A stretch of 64,000 bases of DNA from Patescibacteria group bacterium (GTDB taxonomy: Bacteria > Patescibacteriota > Patescibacteriia > 2-12-FULL-60-25): contig JAVHLR010000001.1 of the NCBI GenBank assembly GCA_031082005.1, positions 439,251 to 503,250 on the forward strand, in the 5' to 3' direction. Below the pieces are notes generated by a model. That model was not told the origin of the DNA. It saw only the letters and a list, made by a program, of their open reading frames with translations, and searched no databases. Position 1 is the first letter of the stretch. Each line of letters opens with the position of its first letter. Below are positions 44,401 through 51,170 of the stretch, in pieces. Position numbers and translations under genes: made by a program.

Positions 44401-45027
44401 GATTTCGTGAAAGAGAAGAAAGTCCGCATCGCTGGCGTAGTGACGCAGGCCAAGAAGATCCGCACCAAGAACAACGAGAACATGCTGTTTGCGGAAATCG
44501 AAGATCTGACAGGGAAGTGTGAAGCCATAGTCTTCCCGCGCGTCTTGAATGAAACTATCTCGAGTTGGGACGTTGACCGTGTCCTCGTCGTATCCGGCCG
44601 TCCGCAAGACAAGGATGGGCAGATGAAGGTCCTGGTAGAGACGGCCTATGAGATTACGCCACAGAATATCGACGAAATTGCGGGAGAGGAGAGTCATGCC
44701 GCGTACGACGTACCGCGTACGACGGAAACTCTGGCATCCGAGGCTAACCCCAATCCCGACGTGCTAGATACGAAGTACGAGGTACGCGGTGCGCCGGACG
44801 AAGTCCGCTCCATCTCCCTGCACGTCCGCGCCACTCTACCGGAATCGGTCATCCTCAAACTGCGTCGCGTCTTTGATGAGCATGTCGGCATCTATCAGGT
44901 CTATTTCCTGATCGATGACGTGGATGGCCAGCGCCGCATCAAATCATCGGCAAAAATCGCCTGGAGCGAGGAAATCGTCAAGCAAATCGAGGCGATCCTG
45001 GGTCCAGGAACCGTCAAGATAGCCTGA
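41413..45027 (+). CDS. dnaE: DNA polymerase III alpha subunit DnaE
   Basis: A 1204-aa replicative polymerase. It has a PHP domain with HLHVHTMYSLLDAIG, the palm domain with PDIDMDFDD near 410 and GPGRGSAAGS, fingers/tau-binding regions, helix-hairpin-helix (about 840-900), and an OB fold (VRIAGVVTQAKKIRTKN). Residues about 1097-1127, between the OB fold and the last domain, are encoded by a GTAC-rich repeat (YDVPRT...KYEVRG). It synthesises both DNA strands in the replisome. Confidence 0.97.
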   Translation: MSDQPASAPEIQKSPFIHLHVHTMYSLLDAIGDATEVVAKAKELGYDAIAITDHAALYGTIEFYEAATKAGIKPIIGVEAYLAPNKLTDKRARIDDHFSHLTLLAETNEGYQNLLKLVSTSFLEGFYYKPRMDKFILREMHQGLIALSGCMKGEIPKAAQAHDMDKAEELVREYVDIFGKDNFFIELVHHPESATQNDINFRLIELAQKLEVPLVATKDVHYLDPDYAEAQDALQCIHDGKLLADNNRYTISNIDHSMTSPQDMVEAFADTPEAIANTRRIADRCNVVIELGKNHLPVFEVPEGMTPDSQLRKLCEEGLKERYPDSIPAEASERLDFELETIERMGFAAYFLIVHDYVNWAKENGVIVGPGRGSAAGSIVAYSLKITNLDPLSYGLLFERFLNPDRISMPDIDMDFDDVKRKDVIQYVTQKYGQDRVAGIITFGTMAARAAVRDVGRVLGLTFQEVDQVAKVIPPPVQGRHIPLAKSIVEVPELKAMYEADQRVHQLIDLAIKLEGTARHASQHACGIVIAPSPLVGFAPLQKAQGGDVEQVIQYSLHPVEVVGLLKMDFLGLSNLTIIRECLEIMEAVHGVTVDIDSLPLDDATTFDLLGKGETTGVFQLESDGMKRYIKELKPSVIEDIIAMVALYRPGPMQFIDSFIARKHGREKISYMHPLLKNALANTYGIPVYQEQVMQVSKDMAGFTGGQADTLRKAMGKKIAKLMAEMRVKFVDGSVANSVPRDTAEAIFQQFEEFAAYGFNKSHAACYALIAYQTAYLKAHWPECFMAALMNSDTNNLDRITIEVEECRRMGMVVLPPDVNESYPGFSVVKESVQRPTPGVKPTIRFGLVAIKGLGADVVDQIIHERKNNGQYADLVDFLSRLKGRIINRKSLESLIRSGALDRFGDRNQLLFNIETLLEFHKNQEREATSGQYNLFAMPSSAKVMPSLQLKPAPPADRREMLMWEKELLGLYISGHPYREYAARLSGVVTPIVNIGDFVKEKKVRIAGVVTQAKKIRTKNNENMLFAEIEDLTGKCEAIVFPRVLNETISSWDVDRVLVVSGRPQDKDGQMKVLVETAYEITPQNIDEIAGEESHAAYDVPRTTETLASEANPNPDVLDTKYEVRGAPDEVRSISLHVRATLPESVILKLRRVFDEHVGIYQVYFLIDDVDGQRRIKSSAKIAWSEEIVKQIEAILGPGTVKIA
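44702..44795. repeat. GTAC-rich inverted repeat in frame inside dnaE
   Basis: The left arm has ACCGCGTAC and the right arm has GTACGCGGT, with related GTAC units around each, about 90 nt overall. It is translated in the DnaE linker as AYDVPRT on the left and TKYEVRGA on the right. Confidence 0.7.
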
Positions 45028-45032
45028 ATATC

Positions 45033-45060
45033 TTGACATAACGAGTAAAACGTGTAATCC
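45033..45060 (+). promoter_or_regulatory. Promoter of the 78-aa ORF
   Basis: TTGACA (45033-45038), 16-nt spacer, TAATCC (45055-45060), starting 5 nt after the dnaE stop. Confidence 0.55.
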
Positions 45061-45089
45061 TGCGGATAGGTTCATTCACGAGGTGCACT

Positions 45090-45326
45090 ATGACGATCCA
45101 AGAGCAGGCGAAGTCAGCGTTTCTCGACAAGGTGGGTATCTCCTGCGGAGTCGACCCATCGACGTTGCTGTCGGAGCTGGGCAACCAGCTGCGTACCGCT
45201 TCCGGTTTTTCCGGAGAGCTCAAGATGGCTCACGACCTCTTGAGGTTGGATGACGCCACGGCACGCACCGCGGTCATGCTCATCCCGCAGCTCAACGGCG
45301 AGATCGATCTCGGCATCAGTCTCTGA
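45090..45326 (+). CDS. Small soluble protein, unknown
   Basis: A 78-aa protein with SD GAGGTG 6 nt before the ATG, its own promoter and its own hairpin. It is mainly helical (MTIQEQAKSAFLDKVGISCG, then FSGELKMAHDLLRLDDATAR), with a single Cys. I do not recognise it. Its signals resemble those of the accessory units at 32.7-36 kb and 56.9-61 kb. Confidence 0.6.
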   Translation: MTIQEQAKSAFLDKVGISCGVDPSTLLSELGNQLRTASGFSGELKMAHDLLRLDDATARTAVMLIPQLNGEIDLGISL

Positions 45327-45376
45327 CGCCGCTCTACCGTCAAAACGCACTCGTCCGGATTATTCCGGTGCACTGG

Positions 45377-45400
45377 CCTCCGAACAACTCATGTCGGAGG
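45377..45400 (+). terminator. Hairpin after the 78-aa ORF
   Basis: CCTCCGA / TCGGAGG with a 10-nt loop, followed by TCTTCTCGTTTT. It resembles the hairpins at 33744 and 34942 in stem sequence and in the CTCGT flank. Confidence 0.6.
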
Positions 45401-45457
45401 TCTTCTCGTTTTACGGCCTCTATTTTTTTTTGATTAAAGCGTCTAAAATACACAAAT

Positions 45458-47866
45458 ATGCCAACACGTGAGACAGCGGAAAAACTCCGCATCACCGAGA
45501 CGGAAAGCATGCGCATCGCGGCACGGACTTTTGACGAAAGGCTCAAAGCCGTCGAAGCGGAATTGGAGCAGGCTCGCGCTTCAGGTGCTGCTGCGGAACA
45601 GCTCGAGTTGTTGGAGCTGGAAGCGAGCAACATCCGCCTAGAAAAAGACCTTTATCTCTGGCAGCACGACACGACCGGAGCTTGGAAAGGCGATCGTCTT
45701 GGCTTGGATCTGAAGGAAATATTCGAAAGCCAAAAACGGGAAAACCCAAAGACCAAGGCACTCGAGTTCGGTCCGGAGTTTCAACGCACCCACATCCTGA
45801 TGGTAAACATGGGGGAGCTCGACCGACTGAACGAATCCGGCGAACACGAGCTTGGGGATAGAGCTCTGGAGATAGCGGTAGCCCGGATCAATGAGACGTG
45901 CCAGAGGATAATCAAGGAATCCCATCCCGAGCTTTCCGCCCAAGGAGATGATGCGATCATATCCAAATTCAACGTCTATAGGATCGGCAGCAACGATTTT
46001 TCGGTGATCGTGAAGGATATTGATGCCGAAACCGCAAAGCGTATCCAGTTAGCCATCGGTGAAAAGCCCCTTTCCGTAGATGAAATCCGCCCAGGTGAAG
46101 ATCCGGCTCCGATGACTGTCGACATGCTTTCGTTCTCCGATGCCGCGGAGACGTACAAACGGATGGCTGAATTCAAGCAGCCAAAGATGCCCGAGTCCAC
46201 GTATTTCATCTCCATCCTGAAGGAAAAGGCCCAGACCATCAATGATTTCAACAAAATCAGGAGCCGCTTTTTCCGTCTGGCCGAGAAGATCAGGCAGCCT
46301 GGCGGCAGTATCGACGCGCGCACTTTGTATGACAAGTATCTCCAAAGATCCATCGGAGCCTCTTTTGGGCAAGCCGGCGAGGCGGGGATGGATTTTGATG
46401 ATTTCGTCAAAGAGCTTACCAATGCCGGCGCCTTGGATAGTGATCCCGTGTCTTGGCAAAGGATAGCTTTCAGCAAAGCGGCCGAGCTTGCGATCAAGCA
46501 ATATCTATCGCGCAATTTGGGGAATCGCGAGAATGCTCAACATCTGCTTGATTCGGTCTTGGAAGATTTGGCTCAAGCTGGCCGCGAGATCGGACTATCG
46601 ACCATTAACATCGAAAAGACCGCAGACTTCGCCGGTTTCACGGAGATCGGAGAGGAACAAGAGAAAGAAATCGAGTCTTTCGAGCGGCGCCGAGCTTTCC
46701 TTGGCGAGACCGAAGGCGAACAAAGATTGAAGGCGTTGACCTTGAGCCTTGTTGAGCGCGATTTCGGTACTGATGAAAAAGGGCAAGCCGAAAAACGCAA
46801 AGCAGAGCTTGAGTTGGCGATCGAAAAAGCAAAACGTGACAATCTCACAGGTTTGTCCTTGCGCGGCGTTTTTTATCAGACGTTGGAATCCAGATTGGAA
46901 AAGAACGAGGCCGTCTCCATAGTGTCGATCGACATGGCCTTCCTCAAGTACTTCGACAAAGAAGGCGGCACGGCGGTCGGTAATGAAGCGATCCGGACCG
47001 CGTCACGCGTGCTCGATCATGTCCGGCGACAACTCAAGGAGCTTGGAGTGGGTGCTGAAGCATGCCGTTTAGGCGGTGATGAGTTCGCACTAGCGATCGG
47101 AAGTGCGGATAAGGAGATAATCAACAAAGCGGTCAGCCTGATCCGCCGAGCACAGGCCGAAGTGGGCGTTTTGCCGACGCAAGAAGGCGCTCTTACCACA
47201 TACGCACCGGAAGCCCTTCAGTTTAATATCGGCATTTCCGTGGCCCCTTCACGCGAGGAGTTCATCGACGACCTGAAGAAGCGCGGAGTGGCTTTACCGG
47301 CCAACGCCACTGAACGGCAGCTTCGACGTAAGCTCGCCGACCATTTGGCTCAAATCGCCGATATGCAGATCGAATCCGTAAAGAACGTGGAGCGTTTCGT
47401 CTTTCTGCTTAATCGCTCCTTATCTGCGCTAAACTCTCCCGAAGACCAGAAAGCGGCGCGCCAGATGAATCTTAAGACACTGATGGCTTATTCGGAAAAA
47501 GCGATCTTCGGCGCATCAGGCAAAGAGAAGATATCCGCTTGGCTGAAGATGCTGCAAGAGGGGACGATTTCAGTGAAGGATCTTGTGGGGGTCGAGATCA
47601 TTCCCTTCGTCAAAGAAGAACTGCACAAGAAAGGAAAAGACGAATTTCAGGCAGGAGAGGCGCTGGAACGGGCGATGGAGTACGAATTGCGTTTGGCGCT
47701 GAACCAAATCTACATTGATGAACTGGAAAACTCGTTGCAAGCAAGGTTGGATGAGTTGGGAGACGAGCACGAACACGTCCAGTCACTTAAAAAACAGCTG
47801 GAAACCGTCAAGCACGAGATGGGTGAACTGCGCGATTTACGTCAACGTATCAACACCTTAGGTTAA
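45458..47866 (+). CDS. Tandem GGDEF-domain protein
   Basis: An 802-aa soluble protein with an N-terminal coiled coil (1-65). Residues about 105-215 look like a degenerate GGDEF domain (HILMVNMGELDRLNESGEHELGDRAL and YRIGSNDFSVIV, with GSNDF at the signature). A helical middle with coiled coils spans 215-455. A second GGDEF domain spans about 460-600 (DNLTGLSLRGVFY, IDMAFLKYFDKEGG, AVGNEA, RLGGDEFALAIGS). A helical tail follows. The second domain keeps the GGDEF signature and could make c-di-GMP or a related dinucleotide. The substrate-binding N of the usual ND pair is altered (KYFDKEGG). The -10-like TAAAAT lies 8 nt before the start. Confidence 0.82.
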   Translation: MPTRETAEKLRITETESMRIAARTFDERLKAVEAELEQARASGAAAEQLELLELEASNIRLEKDLYLWQHDTTGAWKGDRLGLDLKEIFESQKRENPKTKALEFGPEFQRTHILMVNMGELDRLNESGEHELGDRALEIAVARINETCQRIIKESHPELSAQGDDAIISKFNVYRIGSNDFSVIVKDIDAETAKRIQLAIGEKPLSVDEIRPGEDPAPMTVDMLSFSDAAETYKRMAEFKQPKMPESTYFISILKEKAQTINDFNKIRSRFFRLAEKIRQPGGSIDARTLYDKYLQRSIGASFGQAGEAGMDFDDFVKELTNAGALDSDPVSWQRIAFSKAAELAIKQYLSRNLGNRENAQHLLDSVLEDLAQAGREIGLSTINIEKTADFAGFTEIGEEQEKEIESFERRRAFLGETEGEQRLKALTLSLVERDFGTDEKGQAEKRKAELELAIEKAKRDNLTGLSLRGVFYQTLESRLEKNEAVSIVSIDMAFLKYFDKEGGTAVGNEAIRTASRVLDHVRRQLKELGVGAEACRLGGDEFALAIGSADKEIINKAVSLIRRAQAEVGVLPTQEGALTTYAPEALQFNIGISVAPSREEFIDDLKKRGVALPANATERQLRRKLADHLAQIADMQIESVKNVERFVFLLNRSLSALNSPEDQKAARQMNLKTLMAYSEKAIFGASGKEKISAWLKMLQEGTISVKDLVGVEIIPFVKEELHKKGKDEFQAGEALERAMEYELRLALNQIYIDELENSLQARLDELGDEHEHVQSLKKQLETVKHEMGELRDLRQRINTLG

Positions 47867-47914
47867 GCCTCCCGCGATTGGTGAAAATGTGTTATATTTG
47901 TGTTGATTAAGCTT

Positions 47915-49084
47915 ATGCCTATACGCCAATCCCGACCATCTTTCCATGACACGTTCCCTGCGACGCCTTCCAGTCATCTTTATCGTAACATCGGCATATC
48001 TTTTCTCGTCCTGACCATCCTTATCGTTGTTGGTGTGCTTTGGGTTTCTTCGGTCAGAGCTCGGGTTACGGTAAAAGTCAGATACGATGTAAAACAATTG
48101 CAGGGGACCGTCGAAGTCGCGAAGACTCCAGAGCAGGGGCAGCTTCAAGGGCGCGTGGTACAAGGGAACTTCGAGAAAATACAAGAATTTGCAGTCAAAG
48201 AGGGTTCGACTCTTCAGATACCTGATGACGTAGAAGTCAGAGGCACGGCAAAAATCATCAATAATTACTCAAAAGAGCAGACCCTGGTTAAGACGACACG
48301 TCTGCTGACGTCTGACGGGCGACTTTATCGCATCGACAAGACGGTCACTGTCCCGGCGGGCGGATCCGTGACGGTCGCCGCTTACTCTGACAAGAAAGGT
48401 AAGGAGTATATCCTTTCTGCGGGCACTAAGTTCACTATCCCGGGACTGTGGATAGATTTGCAGAAGCACATTTATGCCGAGGCGGTCAGCGGTTTCAGCG
48501 GAGGTGAACAAGTTGCAAAGATCGTGACCACATTGGACGTCAGCGAGGCGCAAAAAGCGTTGGAAGAGGCTGTTTTCGAACAGGCTAAAAAGACCCTGCG
48601 TTCCGAAGCTGGGGTATCTGATGACTGGGATGTGATTTACTCCAAAAAAACCGTCGAGAAAAAGACTAATGTGAATCCTGGCCAGCAATCAGACCAATTC
48701 TTAGCCTCGGTCAAGATGGATGTCGCGGCCGTCTTTTATCCGAAACAGGATATGGAGATCTTAGTACGACAACGTCTGAAGGATGGTTTGGCGGACGGTC
48801 GAGAAATCGTAAACTTCGATCCGTCGTTAGTCGTCTATAAGCTGGATCAATTCGACGTATCCAGCGAAAAGGCGAAGATTTCTATCGCCGCCCAGTCTTC
48901 GACGCGTCTGACCGAAAACAGCCCTGATCTTTCGAAGGAAGCGATCGCCGGCTTGTCTATCCAGGAAGCAGAAAAGAAGCTTAGCGACATCGACGGCGTC
49001 GAAAGAGTAGAAATTCAGATAAAACCATCCTGGATCGGAAAACTACCCAGCATGAAAGATAAGATCGAGATGGTCATACAGTAG
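47915..49084 (+). CDS. Single-pass membrane protein with beta-rich outer region
   Basis: A 389-aa protein started at the ATG at 47915; a GTG at 47900 would overlap a TTATATT box. One helix (about 27-48) is followed by an extracytoplasmic part of Ig-like strands (TLQIPDDVEVRGTAKIINNYSKEQTLVKTTRLL, written here only as two motifs: EVRGTAKIINNYS and KTTRLLTSDGRLYRI) and a C-terminal alpha/beta piece ending IKPSWIGKLPSMKDKIEMVI. Such baseplate-J-like or fimbrial-assembly-like proteins occur in Patescibacteria. The function is unknown. Confidence 0.68.
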   Translation: MPIRQSRPSFHDTFPATPSSHLYRNIGISFLVLTILIVVGVLWVSSVRARVTVKVRYDVKQLQGTVEVAKTPEQGQLQGRVVQGNFEKIQEFAVKEGSTLQIPDDVEVRGTAKIINNYSKEQTLVKTTRLLTSDGRLYRIDKTVTVPAGGSVTVAAYSDKKGKEYILSAGTKFTIPGLWIDLQKHIYAEAVSGFSGGEQVAKIVTTLDVSEAQKALEEAVFEQAKKTLRSEAGVSDDWDVIYSKKTVEKKTNVNPGQQSDQFLASVKMDVAAVFYPKQDMEILVRQRLKDGLADGREIVNFDPSLVVYKLDQFDVSSEKAKISIAAQSSTRLTENSPDLSKEAIAGLSIQEAEKKLSDIDGVERVEIQIKPSWIGKLPSMKDKIEMVIQ

Positions 49085-49176
49085 TCTTGACCCGCTAATT
49101 CCCGCGGCGTAACCTGAAAAAGCCGGACTAACCAACCGGTGGACCGTCGAACGGCCCTACAATCAGCTAAAAGTGT

Positions 49177-49192
49177 CCCGATGAACATCGGG
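49177..49192. repeat. CCCGATG palindrome in the thrS leader
   Basis: CCCGATGAACATCGGG, 7-bp stem with loop AA. Differs by one base from the palindromes inserted in the tRNA pseudocopies near 5 kb. It lies 3 nt before the T-box-like sequence. Confidence 0.7.
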
Positions 49193-49195
49193 AAA

Positions 49196-49277
49196 GTTGG
49201 GTGGAACCACCCCCTCTGAAGCCTAGGCGAAGTGGGGGTCCCGACGCGCTCGATTTTGCGGGCTCGTCGGTTTTTTT
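49196..49277 (+). promoter_or_regulatory. T-box-like antiterminator/terminator upstream of thrS
   Basis: GTTGGGTGGAACCAC (49196-49210) resembles the T-box consensus AGGGUGGNACCGCG. GTTGGG can pair with CCCGAC (49240-49245) to form an antiterminator. The same CCCGACG instead pairs with CGTCGG (49265-49270) to form a terminator that continues into an inner stem and ends in seven T. These pairings exclude each other. That is the architecture by which uncharged tRNA, bound through TGGA to its ACCA end, raises synthetase expression. A Stem I with a Thr specifier is not clearly resolved in the preceding 110 nt, though several hairpins and ACC triplets occur there. Confidence 0.6.
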
Positions 49278-49325
49278 GTTCATTCCTTCCTTATTCCGTA
49301 ATTCTTCATAAGAAATAAGACCATT

Positions 49326-51110
49326 ATGCTAACCATCGAAACACGTCGCCATAGCGCGGCTCACGTCATGGCGGCCGCTGTAAAACGCCTATTTCCACAG
49401 GCGAAATTCGGCGTCGGCCCAGTGATTGAAAACGGTTTTTATTACGATATCGACATTGGTCGCGCTTTGACGCCGGAAGACCTTGCTAAGATCGAAGCCG
49501 AAATGGGCAAGATCGTTGCAGAGAATCCCGCTTTCGTGCGCGAAGAGCTTCCTTTGGATGATGCGATCAAACTGTTCGGTGACATGGGGCAGGTCTACAA
49601 AGTCGAGCTGTTGAAAGACCTTAAAGAACGCGGAACCACCAAAATCTCGGCAGATGAAGCAGCGGACGTGGATGCCGGAAACATCGATAGCGTCAGTCTG
49701 TATAAGACGGGCGACTTCGTTGACCTATGTCGTGGCCCGCACGTCGATCAGGCGTCAGATATAGGCGCTTGGAAGCTTTTCCGTATCGCCGGAGTCTATT
49801 GGCGCGGCAAAGAGAGTAATCCTCAACTGCAGCGCGTTTACGGCCTGGATTTCGAGACACAAGAGGAGCTGGATGCATATCTTAAGATGGTTGAAGAGGC
49901 GAAAAAACGTGATCACAAGATACTCGGACCGGCCTTGGATCTCTTCACTTTTTCCGATCTAGTCGGCCCAGGTTTGCCCCTGTGGACCCCCAAGGGGACG
50001 GTCTTGCGCAATTTGTTGGATGAATTCGTCTGGTCGCTGCGCTCCATGCGCGGATACGAACGAGTAGAGATTCCGCATATCACCAAAAAAGAGCTGTACG
50101 AGGTCAGCGGACATTGGGAGAAATACCAGAACGATCTTTTCAAGATCAAGACCCGTGAGGGGCACGAATTCGCCATGAAACCGATGAATTGCCCGCATCA
50201 CACACAGATCTATGCGCGCAAGCTCTGGAGTTACCGCGAACTTCCGCAACGCTATGCGAATACGACGATGTGCTATCGCGACGAACAGTCCGGCGAACTG
50301 TCCGGCCTCTCGCGCGTACGCAGTTTCACTCAAGATGATGCCCACGTGTTTTGCCGCATGACCCAGACCAAGGAAGAGTTCCTCAAGATTTGGGACATCA
50401 TCCATGAATTCTATGCTGTCTTCGGCTTCAAGCTCCAGGTCAGATTGAGCCGACATGATCCAGCTACGCCGGATAAATATCTCGGCGGTCTGGATAAGTG
50501 GGAGAAGGCAGAAGGCATGCTTAAGGAAATAATCGCCGAAAAAGGCGTGGAATCGATCGACGGATTGGGAGAGGCTGCTTTTTATGGTCCTAAACTGGAT
50601 TTCATGGCTAAGGATTCGCTGGGACGCGAATGGCAAGTGGCGACAATCCAGCTCGACATGAATATGCCTGAACGTTTCGGTTTGGTCTGCGTCAACGAAG
50701 AGGGGGCGCAGGAGACAATCGTCATGATCCATGCCGCCATCATGGGCTCGATAGAACGCTTCTTATCCATCGCGATTGAGCATTACGCCGGCGCTTTCCC
50801 GCTGTGGTTGTCTCCTGTCCAGATAGCTGTCCTGCCGGTCGCTGATCGGCACGTCGCGTTCGCTGATGGGCTGGCTGAAGAGTTCAGGGATGCAGGCTTG
50901 AGGGTCGAGGTCGATAGTACGACCGAATCCGTAGGCAAAAAAATCCGCAATTCGGAGATGAAGAAGATACCTTTCGGTTTGGTAGTAGGGGACAAGGAGA
51001 TGGAAAGCGGCAAGCTCATGGTGCGACGTCGTGGTGAGAAGGATCAGGTCGAGATGGCGAAGGACGAATTCATCTCTAAAATACAGGATGAGACAAAAAG
51101 AAGGATCTAG
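49326..51110 (+). CDS. thrS: Threonyl-tRNA synthetase without TGS domain
   Basis: A 594-aa class II synthetase. It begins directly at the N2 editing domain (HSAAHVMAAAVKRLFPQ, with the later CRGPH motif), so the about 60-residue TGS domain found in most ThrRS is absent. The catalytic core has MKPMNCPHHTQIY (zinc Cys), motif 2 RYANTTMCYRDEQSG and the zinc His region. The C-terminal anticodon-binding domain has PVQIAVLPV. It charges tRNA-Thr and deacylates Ser-tRNA-Thr. A T-box-like leader and a terminator flank it. Confidence 0.96.
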   Translation: MLTIETRRHSAAHVMAAAVKRLFPQAKFGVGPVIENGFYYDIDIGRALTPEDLAKIEAEMGKIVAENPAFVREELPLDDAIKLFGDMGQVYKVELLKDLKERGTTKISADEAADVDAGNIDSVSLYKTGDFVDLCRGPHVDQASDIGAWKLFRIAGVYWRGKESNPQLQRVYGLDFETQEELDAYLKMVEEAKKRDHKILGPALDLFTFSDLVGPGLPLWTPKGTVLRNLLDEFVWSLRSMRGYERVEIPHITKKELYEVSGHWEKYQNDLFKIKTREGHEFAMKPMNCPHHTQIYARKLWSYRELPQRYANTTMCYRDEQSGELSGLSRVRSFTQDDAHVFCRMTQTKEEFLKIWDIIHEFYAVFGFKLQVRLSRHDPATPDKYLGGLDKWEKAEGMLKEIIAEKGVESIDGLGEAAFYGPKLDFMAKDSLGREWQVATIQLDMNMPERFGLVCVNEEGAQETIVMIHAAIMGSIERFLSIAIEHYAGAFPLWLSPVQIAVLPVADRHVAFADGLAEEFRDAGLRVEVDSTTESVGKKIRNSEMKKIPFGLVVGDKEMESGKLMVRRRGEKDQVEMAKDEFISKIQDETKRRI

Positions 51111-51125
51111 CGGCAGGGCAGAAAC

Positions 51126-51156
51126 AAAAACTCCGGTTTTCAGACCGGAGTTTTTT
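51126..51156. terminator. Bidirectional terminator after thrS
   Basis: AAAAACTCCGGT / ACCGGAGTTTTTT with loop TTTCAG. A-run and T-run on either side allow use by thrS and by the convergent 784-aa gene. Confidence 0.85.
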
Positions 51157-51170
51157 GAACTTTCGAATTC

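Noticed and set aside
45340-45633. Minus-strand ORF opposite the GGDEF gene start
   Set aside because: It covers a terminator hairpin and the start of a convincing plus-strand gene; its Ser-rich composition is typical of shadow frames.
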